This document shows positions 22,401 through 32,623 of a stretch of DNA of 64,000 nucleotides, piece by piece; the first letter of the stretch is position 1; every line of letters begins with the position of its first letter. This DNA comes from Dermatemys mawii (Eukaryota > Chordata > Testudines > Dermatemydidae), in NCBI GenBank assembly GCA_007922305.1, contig ML677334.1, positions 21,219,626-21,283,625 on the forward strand, given 5' to 3'. A model generated the notes under the pieces. That model saw only the letters and a program-made list of their open reading frames with translations. It did no database searches and was not told the origin of the DNA. Position numbers and translations under genes: made by a program.

Positions 22401-23822
22401 TGTACTGCCAAGTTCATCTAGTGTTTCTGAAGTGTCCTTTTTAGTTACCGGGTCACTTGTTCTTCAACAAATGTGCCTAAGTCTTATTTTCTTCATTCCA
22501 GAATAAACTAGCCCTACTTTCATTTACCACTGGAGGGAATGAAGAAATGTTTTCAAAAGGAGGGGTCAATGGTGACATTCGCTATCTCCTGTGGCCCATG
22601 CAGGTACAATATATAAATATTTGTTCAGTAATGGTGTGCCTCCATAGTACTGCCAACTCCAAGCATTCAAAAGTCAAGAGACAGGCCCCCAGACATTATG
22701 GTTACTTTTTTAAAAAATCCATCTGATTTTGAAAGAGCAATGTTAGGTCTTTATTTTCCTTCTAATTTGAAACTGTAGGTTTCATGTTGTCCAGTTTCTC
22801 TACCTCTCTTTTGAGGGGGTGGGGATGGGAGAGAGAGAGATTTGCATGTAATAGCATAACTAGGGAAGAGCTAGCTTGTTGGGAAATGTGTGTGTGGCTG
22901 ACATGATGTGCTGTGACATCTACCTGCTGATGGAAACAAGTTAAATCACTTGGCCTAGATCTTCTAGAAACACTTCCACCTTCTAACAAACTCTTCTGCA
23001 GTTTCTAGCTAGGCAGACTCATAGGCATTACTAAGCCCATTTGGCTGCATCATTTAAAAGGCAACTAATGGAACGGTGCTAATCAAAAAAACATACCCAT
23101 AAGTTCAGCAATATGTGAAAGGTTAGTGAATTTAGCTTCCTCAGAGGGCCTTAAAACTCATTCAGAACTGCATGAACTAGAATTGCATGACTCAACTAGA
23201 TTCAGAAATACAGGGATTGAAAATGAATTTCATACAGGAACAATCTAAGAAGAGTCAATAGTATATTAAGTAGTCAGCCATCAAACTTGGAAGCATATGA
23301 CAGCTAAAAGGGAAAATTATATAGCTTCAGTAGCATTTCAAAACTGTTCCAGAAATGAGGGAACAACATACACTAATCAAACTCAGAAGCATGTGAAGTT
23401 GGCCTAATCTCTCATCAGATTACACATCATAGGCTAGCCTTCAACACTTGTCCACAGGCATGGTTACAAAGGTACATTCTCACATCCTTTTGTCCTTCCA
23501 TGTGGATAATTTAAAGCAATGACGTTTTATCAAAGAAAACATGCCTCACGTGGGGTAGGAGAAACATTTTAAAATCTGAATTCTTTAACTGTAGCAAAAA
23601 TGGAGTTGAACCATTTTCTGACATGTGTCTCTTGTCCTTTGAATCCAGCATGGCATAATGCACTTCTGTGGTTTCAAAGTCCTTGCTCCTCAGATCTGCT
23701 TTGCTCCAGAGTATATGCCAGAAAAGAAAAGAGAGGAGATGCTGACCTCCTGGGCACAGCGACTGAAGACTATCTGGGAGGAAAAGCCTATAAACTGCAC
23801 TCCTGAGTGCTATTTTAAGTAA
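16461..23822 (+). CDS. NQO2: NQO2, ribosyldihydronicotinamide dehydrogenase (quinone), complete gene
   Basis: The coding exons are 16461-16467, 17751-17915, 19842-19972, 20654-20767, 22502-22603 and 23649-23822. They total 693 nt, 230 codons plus TAA, with every junction GT-AG and in frame. The human enzyme has 231 residues. NQO2 is a cytosolic FAD flavoprotein that reduces quinones by two electrons using dihydronicotinamide riboside instead of NAD(P)H. It lacks the C-terminal domain of NQO1, and this protein likewise stops at 230. The N-terminal flavodoxin strand [12 protein letters not shown] and the FPLYWFS and TTGG segments are conserved. The NQO2-specific metal site is intact: His174, His178 (HGIMH) and Cys223. 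Residues 126 and 128 (mature human numbering), which line the active site, are His and Phe instead of human Phe and Ile. It lies in the same orientation as RIPK1, about 7 kb upstream of the probable RIPK1 promoter. Confidence 0.95.
17751..17915 (+). CDS. NQO2: NQO2 coding exon 2
   Basis: 165 nt between acceptor CCAG (ending 17750) and donor GTGAGA (17916). It encodes the first Rossmann-like strand and FAD-phosphate region, [19 protein letters not shown], through [15 protein letters not shown] to NDIIG. It enters and leaves in phase 1. Confidence 0.95.
18461..18770. mobile_element. TIR-type repeat in NQO2 intron
   Basis: It begins near GGGCAAGTCTAGACA and ends near AGTGTAGATCTCCCC; the middle (GATGCAGCTACGCCC, GCCGACAGGAGACGGCTCTC) matches the elements at 39372-39628 and 55626-55870. 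The three copies define one family with CTACACT-type ends. Confidence 0.6.
18771..19841. other. NQO2 intron, mostly unrecognised
   Basis: Intronic. About 19538-19650 (CCTGATTTTCATTTACATTA then AAGGCCC) is a short repeat whose relative lies at 37343-37440 in the first RIPK1 coding intron. No additional exon is seen. Confidence 0.4.
19842..19972 (+). CDS. NQO2: NQO2 coding exon 3
   Basis: 131 nt between acceptor CCACAG (ending 19841) and donor GTCATG (19973). It encodes [20 protein letters not shown] and continues to EAELVIFQ, matching the human segment around YGVETHEAYK. It enters in phase 1 and leaves in phase 0. The donor GTCATG is weaker than usual but is required by the frame. Confidence 0.95.
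20394..20519 (+). mobile_element. hAT-like short element with 8-bp target duplication (family A)
   Basis: It begins TAGGGTGACCAGATGTC and ends near GTCTCGTCACTGTA, an imperfect inverted pair. The flanks AGCTTTAT (20386-20393) and GGCTTTAT (20520-20527) match at 7 of 8 bases; shifting the ends by one base gives a perfect GCTTTATT pair. It sits in NQO2 intron 3. Related copies are at 650-740 and 63571-63680. Confidence 0.8.
20654..20767 (+). CDS. NQO2: NQO2 coding exon 4
   Basis: 114 nt, 38 codons, phase 0 at both ends, between acceptor TTTTCAG (ending 20653) and donor GTATGT (20768). It encodes [20 protein letters not shown] followed by [18 protein letters not shown]. The FPLYWFS segment contacts the isoalloxazine ring in the family. 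The HNF triplet at 20729-20737 replaces human FDI. Confidence 0.95.
22142..22250 (+). repeat. MIR/CORE-like fragment
   Basis: The phrases TCTCAAAGCACTTTACAA and CCCATTTTACAGATGG resemble the 3' half of MIR-type SINEs. It is short and diverged, in NQO2 intron 4. Confidence 0.45.
22502..22603 (+). CDS. NQO2: NQO2 coding exon 5
   Basis: 102 nt, 34 codons, phase 0 at both ends, between acceptor TTCCAG (ending 22501) and donor GTACAA (22604). It encodes [20 protein letters not shown] through [14 protein letters not shown]. The TTGG turn and the NGD segment (with the Asn equivalent to human Asn161) are conserved. Confidence 0.95.
22604..23648. other. Last NQO2 intron, no feature recognised
   Basis: Intronic DNA without a recognised repeat or extra exon. 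Confidence 0.4.
23649..23822 (+). CDS. NQO2: NQO2 coding exon 6 with stop
   Basis: The acceptor GAATCCAG ends at 23648; 57 codons plus TAA (23820-23822) follow. It starts [15 protein letters not shown], giving metal ligands His174 and His178, and ends [15 protein letters not shown], giving Cys223. The human C-terminus after the Cys differs (TAHWHFGQ), so the tail is the least conserved part. Possible poly(A) signals AATAAA are at 24569-24574 and 25315-25320; neither can be chosen from sequence alone. Confidence 0.95.
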   Translation, partial: HGIMHFCGFKVLAPQICFAPEYMPEKKREEMLTSWAQRLKTIWEEKPINCTPECYFK

Positions 23823-26100
23823 TGTTCAGGCACAACACTAGAGAGAGATTGGGGGAGGGGAGGACGAAGGAGCAGGAATTGTCTCAGTTATGTCTTTTCC
23901 TCATGCTGTACCTTACCATTTATGGGGGGAAAGTCACAATGCATAATATCAGTATCAGAACTTGAGGAATTGTATTACACCAATGACAGCCAATTGGTAA
24001 TAGCTCAGCTAGCAATAGGGCATCTATCTTCCTCTCTCCTTAGGAGTACAGTCTAATGATAGATAGTGCAGCCGCTTGCTCTGTGTGGGACATGGCCCCC
24101 TAACTAGTAAATATTAGCTTCTAGTCTACAGCTAGGTTGTTTGTTTTTTTAGAGTAGTGCCTGTTCATACAAGGGTAGTACTGAATCGCAGATAATGGCT
24201 ATTGCAGGTGACCTACAAAACACTGAAAGATATTGCCCATTTTACTTCAACGCTTTTGCGCACCAGCTGCCATTTTTGTTAAATTGACCTGGAAATATCC
24301 TGTGATAATGTTAAGATTTGTCACAGCCAGTTATCAGTCAACTCTGTTCTCTTAGGCAAGTTTTGTCTGCATTGAATTATTGTACAGTCTGAGTTTATAG
24401 GATATGCAGTAATTTAGGTTACGTGAGAATTTGTTGGGTGTTTGCAAAAGGCAGCCTATAGCCATTTTTAACCTTCAATACCAAAACAGATCTGAGTCGG
24501 TTCCTAAATTCCTAAGATTATTTACAACTGAACTATAGTAAAGCAGCTTTAAGATAGTTTCAGACATGAATAAAGAAAGCAAACTCAAAGTGAAGTATGA
24601 ATATACAACATTGGTGCCTTCACCATAGCATCATTCTGTGTGTACACAAGGAAGGGTACATGAAGCCCCCTCCCATTTTTGCCTCCTGTACAATTTTAAT
24701 GAATGCTTTTTTCTGAGTTCAAGGACTGGCCTCCATTTATGCTACCACTAGCCACCCCATTAGGAATAGGGAGGAATCCAGGGAAATTGCTTTGGCCCCT
24801 CACACTAATCGGCAGGGCTATTCAGCCCTAGAATTGAATGCCTGATGTTCCTCCCCCTGAATACTGTAGCAGCAAATGTGCTTCCCCTGGGGACTCTGGC
24901 ACTGTGGCTGGCTTGGAGAAGCATGTTGCCTCCTATATCTGCCATGGCCATTGTCTAAGTGTGGGTCAATGCCTAATAGGATGCATCAATAGGTATGGGT
25001 TGGCTCTTAATGTTTGCCATGGACTTCAATGGGATAATTTGGCTCTGGGAAGTAACTGATTTTTTTTTTGTGGTAGGCTATATGGTATTTCATGCTTAAT
25101 TGTGTAATTCCTGGCTTTGATCAGTCACTGTCACAACAATACTGTTAAACATACTATTATACTTCTTTGGGAATGTTTTCCTGGTTTTTGTGGGCAAGAT
25201 ATAGATACCAGATTAAAATATTTCCAGTCACCTAAATTAGTGTTCAGACTGAAGACGGTGAACACAGTAAGATACAAATACAGTGGCTGTCCATGCATAT
25301 GATTTACTTTTCAAAATAAAAGTCATTGTTTGTTTCCAGATTGATCAAAGATATTATTCAGAAGACAAATGAGTATTCTGCAAAACAAGAGGATGTATAC
25401 AGAGAAGTCTTGCTCCTATGGTCACTAAAGTCAACAGGAATTGATAGACTGCGGTCGGGGTAAAATTAGGCACATCTCTCTAATTCTATAGCAGCACAAT
25501 CCAGATGTTTGGAAGTTCTAGCTAAGAGTATTTGTGAGGAAGTCGCATGGGATTAATTTCCCAAAACTGCTAGTCAGTCTCCTATGATGCTTATTGTGAG
25601 GATACACACACTTAAAAAAAAGTGTGTATGTGCCAGGCGTAAGGGGGTTCTTGAAGGTTCTAGAAGGAACTGTGCAAGTAAGAGAGAGCAATGTAGAGCC
25701 ATATCAGCAAGTGTTCACCACTAGCAACTGGGAACAGATGATCAGGAGAGCTCAGCTACACACTAGTTACCAAAATTAAGTGGTCAGATATTTTCTTCTA
25801 AAACACTCAGCATGTTAGGTTTTGAGCTCTTTTGAAAGGCTCTCCCCAGTTATGGTGGTTGAGGTCTTCTAAAAAGTCTGGCTTTAAGGGATACTATTTT
25901 TACTTATTTGACTAATGCCTCTGATTCAGTTACATTAAAAAAAAAATTCCTGAGTCTTTGCCTCAGTTGTATGACCCTTATGACTTCACATGCAGGGAAT
26001 ACATTTGCCACTTTTTTTTAAATAACTTATTACCTTCAACCAAAGGGGTTACGTCCTCTCCAAGAGGGAAACCCCATTGACTCCAAACAGACTAGTGTGG
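23823..26100. other. NQO2 3' flank and intergenic
   Basis: It includes the probable 3' UTR and two candidate AATAAA signals (24569 and 25315; the second is followed by a GT-rich stretch). No other gene is recognised. Confidence 0.4.
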
Positions 26101-26760
26101 AACATTCAAGTGCATAAAACTTTGTTGCTCTGCTTTTCCCCCACAAAGGTGAGTCATGTAAGTGGATTCCTCCCCATCAGCTGAGTTTGCAGCTGAATGC
26201 ATATGGCAGGAGGGGAAATAAAACCCCTAAACAGAAGGAAGTGAGGATCTCTACGCTACTTGGACCTTGAGAGGGCAAGGTTTTCTAAGTATAAACAAGA
26301 TGTCACCAGCTATTTAGCCTGGGTTAAAAGAGACATATAGAGCTTACTTATTAGAGAAGCTTCTGTTACCTTTTGTAACAAAATTGTAATTCGATTGTGT
26401 ATCTGTTTACCTGCTTAGACCTTATAAATAATGGTTTTCTTTTTCCTACTAATCTGCATATAGTTTATTGTAGGATTGGCTACAAGCATTGTCTCTGGTG
26501 TGAGATCTAAGGTGTGATTGAATTTGGTAAGAGATTGGTCCTTTGGGACTAGGAGTAAGCTGAATATTGCTGTGACACTTGGTATAAGGGACCAGATATC
26601 ATGAAGGCAAGCTTACCTGGGTGGTGTGTCAGAACGGAGTATCCAAGGGGACTGTCTGTGACTCCATGTTAAGGCTGTTATAGTGCCTGCAGAGTTTACA
26701 CCTGACAACTAGCTGGTGAACTCTAAATTTAGAGCTCAAAGCCAATTAGGGGTTTGTGTC
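26101..26760 (+). repeat. Possible turtle interspersed repeat
   Basis: The segments ATTGTAGGATTGGCTACAAG, GGTCCTTTGGGACTAGGAG and GGGGACTGTCTGTGACTCC are phrases I associate with a turtle retroelement or LTR. No ends or target duplication could be fixed. Confidence 0.4.
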
Positions 26761-27369
26761 TTGGCTCTTAACAGTTATGTTCTTGAGTCACTGCAGTCAG
26801 CTTGACAATCCTCTTTACTGGTATGTTGTTAGTAATTTCTCTGTTGGTTGTCTAACATATCCTGTATCCCTTAATCCAATTATCTCTCTAAATATTTCTA
26901 ATAAAAGATGTAAGCCTATAAATATTACAAATTGTCTGAGAAATGTGTTCTTCAAGACATGGAGGAAAATAGAAATGTAAGTTATCTGATCATGAATCCA
27001 AGGACCAGTGATGTGTGTGGGAGGGGGAAGCATATAATATCATCTACAATATATTGCTTTTTTGGTTTTTATATTACTGATTTCTCAGGACAGCCATAAG
27101 GACATTGAAGTGACAGTTACTTTTTTTTTATTTTTAGCAGAAATTGCCCTGTTTATTTTACCTTTGTTGGTTCAACTCAGTAAGTTTACATTTCTGTATT
27201 AGATGAAAAAATCATTCATCATGTTTCTGGTCCTTCTAATTCCTATTTTCTAAAGATTACATGCATTAGCCTTCCTATACCCAGCTTCACTCTAGTGTTT
27301 ACATTTGGTATCCTGTGTGTGTGTTGTGCATAATATGTATTATATGCACAACATTAATATTGTACACCT

Positions 27370-28088
27370 TATTGGGTATAAGTCCATGGTAGGCCCACAT
27401 CTTGAATACTGTGCAGATGTGGTCACCCCCTCTCAAAAAAGATATATTGGAATTGGAAAAGGTTCAGAAGAGGGCAACAAAAACAACAACGAGGGGATAT
27501 GGAACAGCTTCCATATGAAGAGAGACTAATAAGACTGGGAATTTCCAGCTTGGAAAAGAAATGACTATGGGGGGATATGATAGAGGTCTATAAAAGTATG
27601 ATTGATGTGGAGAAAGTAAACAAGGAAATGCTATTTACTCCTTCTTATCACACAAGAACTAGCGATCAACAAATGAAATTGATGGGCAGCAGCAGGTTTA
27701 AAACAAAAGGATTATTTCTTCACATAATGCACAGTCAATTTATGGCACTCTTTGTCAGAGGATGTTGTGAAGGAGAAAACGGAAACAGGGTTCAAAAAAG
27801 AGCCAGATAAATTCATGGAGAATAGCTCCATCAATGACTATTAGCCAGGATGGGCAGGGATGGTGTCCCTAGCCTCTGTTTGCCAGAAGCTGGGAATGGG
27901 TGACGGGATGAATCACTTGTTGATTATCCTGTCTTCTGACAGTGGCCAGTGCCAACTGCCCCAGAGAGAATGAACAGAACAGGTAACTGTTCATTCTCTC
28001 TGAGGCACTTGGCACTGGCCACTGTCAGAAGACAGGATACTGGGCTAGATGGGCCTTTGGTCTGACCCAGTATGGCCATTCTTATGTA
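27370..28088 (+). mobile_element. CR1 LINE 3' end (truncated)
   Basis: It starts in the end of the reverse transcriptase (residues MVGPHLEYCADVVTPSQ, compare CR1 HLEYCVQFWSP) and runs through the CR1 3' UTR with the phrases ATATTGGAATTGGAAAAGG, GGGATATGATAGAGGTCTAT and GACCCAGTATGGCCATTC to the terminal ATTCTTATG. It is 5'-truncated with a disrupted frame, so it is dead. An inverted duplication interrupts it at 27925-28039. Confidence 0.9.
27925..28039. repeat. Near-perfect 53-nt inverted duplication inside the CR1 tail
   Basis: The left arm 27925-27977 and right arm 27987-28039 are reverse complements at 51 of 53 positions with a 9-nt loop (27978-27986). The right arm is the normal CR1 tail; the left arm is an extra inverted copy of it. 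The transcript would form a long hairpin. Confidence 0.9.
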
Positions 28089-29190
28089 TGATTGCTGGGT
28101 AGTTATGCTAAGTTGCACACCTGTACTGTGTATTATGCTTTTCCCAGAATGCTTTTCACACTTGTTCACTCACGCTAAGGTATATCCCATAACACTTTGC
28201 TCAGCTAAACTCTGCTCTTGGCTCTTACAAATACATAACCTGACAGAAACAAGATGTATGACTAATAAGTCCTGGTACAATTAAGAGGTGCCTCTACAGA
28301 CACCTGGAATAAGGTATCCAAAATAAAGATGAAAATACTGGATGGTGCAGAAAAATCAGTATAAGAAACTGGTAGAGACTAGTGGGATTATGTATAGAGT
28401 GCTTTTAGCTTGTAAACAGCCACAATATAAATACAAATAGTCTTGAGTGCATACTTTGGAAGCAGACCAGTGTAAGATGAAAGCTAGGAGGTTACTTCTC
28501 TGAAAGGGTGGTATGTATGTCGTCTTTTTTGTTGTACTGCTTTCCCTTTGAGTGCAAATAGCTGTGCATAGTCAGTTTATTAGTCAAATATTTTTGAACC
28601 GCAAGTATAGTCAAGTAATTGGCTAGAGCTACTCAAATTGCAAAAGGGTGTAGAATTAGATCAATTAGGTACTTTTTGGACATAGATAATTTAGCTATAA
28701 TAAAGGTGCAGACACCTTTTATATATAAACAGATTATAGTACATGGACCGATATATTTTATTACCTGCAGTATTTTGAAAGTTGTTTGGATGGAGAGAAT
28801 TCCAGACTAAACCTTTTCCTGGTTATCTACAGATAATTTCTTTTCTATCGATCTATTAGTTGAGAGAGTGAAATTCTCTCTTCCCCCACATGATGTCAGC
28901 CTTTCCCTTCACATTGCTGTGTAAAGTAGCAAATATGGATGAACTCCTGGCCTACTGAAGTCTAGGATTTTTGCCACTGAAATCAGTGGAGTCAGGATTT
29001 CATCCAACCTTTTTAAAAGCAATTTAAACCAAGCTACTATACTCGGAATCAGAATTTGGTAACTATATCCATGATGTCTCACAGTTTGCTAAAATGGCTA
29101 CCAATAATTAACTTGTATTAACAATGGTCTATTCCATCTGAGGATACCCAGAACCACCCATCAGTTGAACTGCAAAAGTCTGCTCTAGAA
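28089..29190. other. Intergenic, nothing recognised
   Basis: A-T rich DNA without recognised exon or repeat. Confidence 0.4.
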
Positions 29191-29199
29191 ATTATTTGG

Positions 29200-29615
29200 G
29201 GGATGTTTGATGGTATGGGAAAATTTAGTGGGTGCAGAGCACCCACCAGCACCAAGCTCCCTCCTTCTGCTCACCTCCCCCCATGCACCGGAGGCCCGTG
29301 CCTACCAACTCCTTCCCTTCCATCCTAGGGCTTCTGGAGCACTGTGAATCAACTGATTTGAAGGGAGGAAGAGGAGGGGGGACTAGACATGCTCAAGGAG
29401 GAGGCGGGGAACAGGCAAAGTGTGGGTGAAGCAGGAGTGGGAAGAGATGGGCGGGGGTTGGAGAAAAGGGTAGAGTGAAGGTGGGGCCTGGAATGGAGGG
29501 GTGAGGGTCAAGCACCCCTGTGGCAAGATCAGAAGTTGGTGCCTATGGTCCCAGTGGTGCCCCAGATTTTCAGGTGCCCTATACAGCTGTGTATGGACGG
29601 CCCTGCTTACAAAAT
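29200..29615 (-). mobile_element. Non-autonomous element with GGTGCCTA end (family C)
   Basis: It contains GTGGGTGCAGAGCACCCACC at the left and AGTTGGTGCCTATGG at the right, the same signals as in the element at 50988-51337. The left end is unclear. Open frames on both strands (29232-29739) are within it and are not genes. Confidence 0.55.
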
Positions 29616-30288
29616 AAGTCAGCCACAACAAAGTGGCAGAGAGACATTCAGTTCCCCCATGCCAAATCCTGGCCCGGCAAGCAAAGTAGAAAAGTTTTCA
29701 AGGGCACAGCGGGAACCAGAACCCTTGTATTCATCCTAGAGAAAGCCCAGGGCATCTTTGCAGCCTTGTTATTCCCATGTCTGGGGATTTCCTCTTTAAG
29801 ATGGTGATGATGTTTCTTAAGTAATGAGAAGAGGTATCTAGTCCCTACTGTAGTTTTGTGCAACACCACCTGAAGATGGAAATTCAGATGCTTCAGTGCA
29901 TATTTTTGGTACTTAATATTTTTGTTCTTCAGAGAAACAATGAACAGTTCTCTACAGAATTTCTGTGTCAAGGTATTCTTTAGAGATTCTGACGCATACA
30001 TAGCTATTTTACAAGTACTGGGTGAACTGTAAATTTCCTTCAACAGGAGCTATTTGGTTCCTGGAATTTAGTAGCTCTGCTTTCATCATGAAAACTTCGT
30101 GTCAACTTTTATTTGTCACCAGCTATTTCCCCTACACTCTGATTCTGAGCTACAGGGTGGACCCCTAGTTAATTTCTTGTATATTGCTAACATAAGGTTA
30201 ACTGCAATGTAAACAAGGGCCATAGCAAATCAACGAACCTGTAAAAGCCATTTTTAAAAACAGTCTAGGGGCAGGGCCAAGGGAAACA

Positions 30289-30360
30289 AGGTGGGTGAGG
30301 AAGTATCTTTTATTAGACCAATTTCTGGTGAGGAGAGAGACAAGCTTTTAACCTACCCAC
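30289..30360 (-). repeat. Family B repeat tail, minus-strand copy
   Basis: GGTGAGGAAGTATCTTTTAT followed by TAGACCAATTTCTGGTGAGG is the reverse complement of the tail found at 7150-7200. Confidence 0.65.
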
Positions 30361-30599
30361 AGCTCCTCTTCACGTCTGGGAAAGGAAGTCTTATGATTTT
30401 TGATCTTTTGGGGGCTGTCAGTACTGTACTGCATTTTACCCACTGACTTCAATGCGGCTTCGCAACCTGTAAATCAGAGCAGAACTTAATCTTTGAAAGC
30501 AGAACAACTAGAGAGTCCTGCAAGAACGGTCCCGTTTTCCATTAGCTTGGAGAGGTCTTCCCTCCTCTTCCCCGGCCTGCTAGCACTTAGTGATGCGGT

Positions 30600-31650
30600 T
30601 GTGTTGGTGTGGTTTCACGTGACTCCTCCCACAGCAAGGCGGGGGGGGGAGGGGGCGTCAGAGAGGGAATCAGCCCAGGCTTGGTAAAAGAACTGAAGCC
30701 AGACAGCAGTGGCGCGATCGTCCTGGAGCTAGTGCTCCGTGGAGAGGCAGGTAAGAGCGCACTTTTACCCCGCGTGTCTTTAACCGGAGACTGGATTGTT
30801 TGTGCGTAAAGGTTCATTGAGTTACACGTAGGTCTGCCTGGATCCCGCTTCCCTTTATTTTTCCTGGGCGTTTGGCTGTACATGCTGCATGTGCTGGTGT
30901 GTAATAATATTAATATCCAGGACTTTGGGGGTGATGAAATAGGAGAGAAGAGGGAATACGTGACTCTTCGATTGTCTTCAGTAGCCTGCCTTTGCTATTG
31001 CCGAAGAGGAAAAGTTAGTTTCAATTTCTCAGCCCCATGTTGTAGAGGCTGGTTTTGTGCAATCTCTTACCAGATGCTAATGGTGGAACAAGCTTTCTAT
31101 ATCCCCTCCCCCTGCCCCGGCTCCCAGCCCATTTCAGCCTCCTAGAACTTGGTAAACAGCTTGTCGAATATTTAGACAAACTTTCGCTCTGCAAACGCAG
31201 CCGCTCCCGTCACGGGAGGTTTGCAGACGCGATTGTTGCGTCCCGATCCCTCGATTCAGTTGCTTTTTCTGGTGTGCTGCCAGGGACAGGGTTGAAAAAC
31301 TGGCCCCACCAACCCCCAGCGGAAGGAGTCAGAAGGATCCCCGGCTCCCGATTCCCCCTCCCCACGTCAGACACGCCTTAGCCCCGGACAGCTGCCTGGC
31401 ATTCCTCGGGACTCCTTTCAAGCGGCTGGGTTCAGCGGGGGAAGCGGGTCTGCAGGAGAGGACACGGTCTCTTTAACAGTCACCTCGCTCAGGAGTGGCT
31501 CCGAATCTGCAGTGCGGAACTGAAGGGGGGCGTGCGCACGGGGTGAGTTCCCCCGTCTGGACCCTTGTCCTGGACCAGATCTGGGGCTTTCTATGCGGAT
31601 GATGGTGTGATGCAATGAACGAATTCTCGACGCCTTGCGGGGGGTTGTTG
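30600..31650 (+). promoter_or_regulatory. RIPK1: Probable RIPK1 CpG-rich promoter
   Basis: CpG density rises sharply here relative to the surrounding A-T rich DNA. At 30616-30623 there is a palindromic E-box TCACGTGA, and G-rich Sp1-like runs follow (30639-30657). The position, about 6.4 kb before the first coding exon and on the same strand, fits the RIPK1 promoter. It contains no convincing coding exon; open frames across 30493-32004 reflect composition. Confidence 0.6.
30655..30750 (+). other. RIPK1: Candidate RIPK1 non-coding exon 1
   Basis: The donor GAGGCAG|GTAAGAGC at 30750/30751 is a strong splice site directly downstream of the GC boxes. It would pair with the acceptor at 37129. The left end (transcription start) is not visible and is set arbitrarily after the G-rich run. 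Confidence 0.5.
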
Positions 31651-32001
31651 GCCCGGACAGTGATGAATTTATTTCATAAACAAGCTCATCCACTGGGCTG
31701 CCTCCTCTGCTGCTTCCTTTAGGTGCCTGTCTCTGTCTACACTGGGCAGTAGTAGAGGAAGAGGATTTTTAATCTTCTTTCCTTCCACACCCGACCAGAG
31801 GTGAGGAACACCCCGGCCCGCTGCCAGGACAGGGATCTGCTCATCTTCCCCGGCTGGGAGAGCAGTGGGGATTTCTCTACCGCATTCCCACGCCCAGAGG
31901 GCAAGGAGGAAGTAGTGAGAATTTTCACGCCTGCCCCCACTCTCCTGCCATTTGCTATGTGCACACCCTATCTGGGTTTTGGTAAACAGGGCCCTCATTT
32001 A

Positions 32002-32623
32002 TAGGGGTGCCAGCTTTCCGGTTTTTGACCAGAACGCCTGGTCGAAAAGGAACCCTGGTGTCTCCGGTTAGCACCACTGGCTAGGCTATTAAAAGTCCAG
32101 TCCGCAGCACAGGCAGGCTCCCTACCCGGCTCCACGCAACTCCCAAGAAGCTGCCAGCATCTCCCTCTGGCTCTTGAGTGGAGGGATGGCCATGGGCTTT
32201 GTGCACTGCCTCCGCCCACAGCGCCAGCCCAGCTGCTCCCATAGGCCAGGAACCATGGCCAGTTGGAGGTAATGAGGCAGTGCCTGCAGGCAGCATGGAG
32301 AGCCATGTGCTCGCGCCTCCGCTTAGGAGCTGGAGGAGGATGCTGATATCTTCCTGGGAGGCACCTGAGGTAAGCGCCATCCAAAGCCCACACCCCCTCC
32401 TGCACCCAAATCTCTCATCCTTGGCCCCACCTCCAGAACCTGTATCTTCAGCCAGAGTCCTCACTGCCACTCCCCCCTGCTCCAACCCGGTGAAAATGAG
32501 TGAGTGAGTGAGGATGGGGAGAATGAGCAATGGAGGTTGGGAGATGGACTGAGCAGGGGCATGGCCTCAGAAAAGGGGTAAGGGGGTTTGGTTTTCTGCA
32601 ACTAGAGAGTTGGCAGCCTCACT
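32002..32623 (+). mobile_element. Non-autonomous TIR element with GTTGGCA-type ends (family D)
   Basis: It begins AGGGGTGCCAGCTTTCCGG and ends AGAGAGTTGGCAGCCT, a loosely inverted pair. A short opposite-orientation relative lies at 35612-35808. The open frames in it (31995-32530, both strands) lack domains. Confidence 0.6.

Noticed and set aside
24569..24574. AATAAA as the NQO2 poly(A) signal
   Set aside because: It cannot be preferred over AATAAA at 25315 without transcript data, so it is mentioned only as a candidate.
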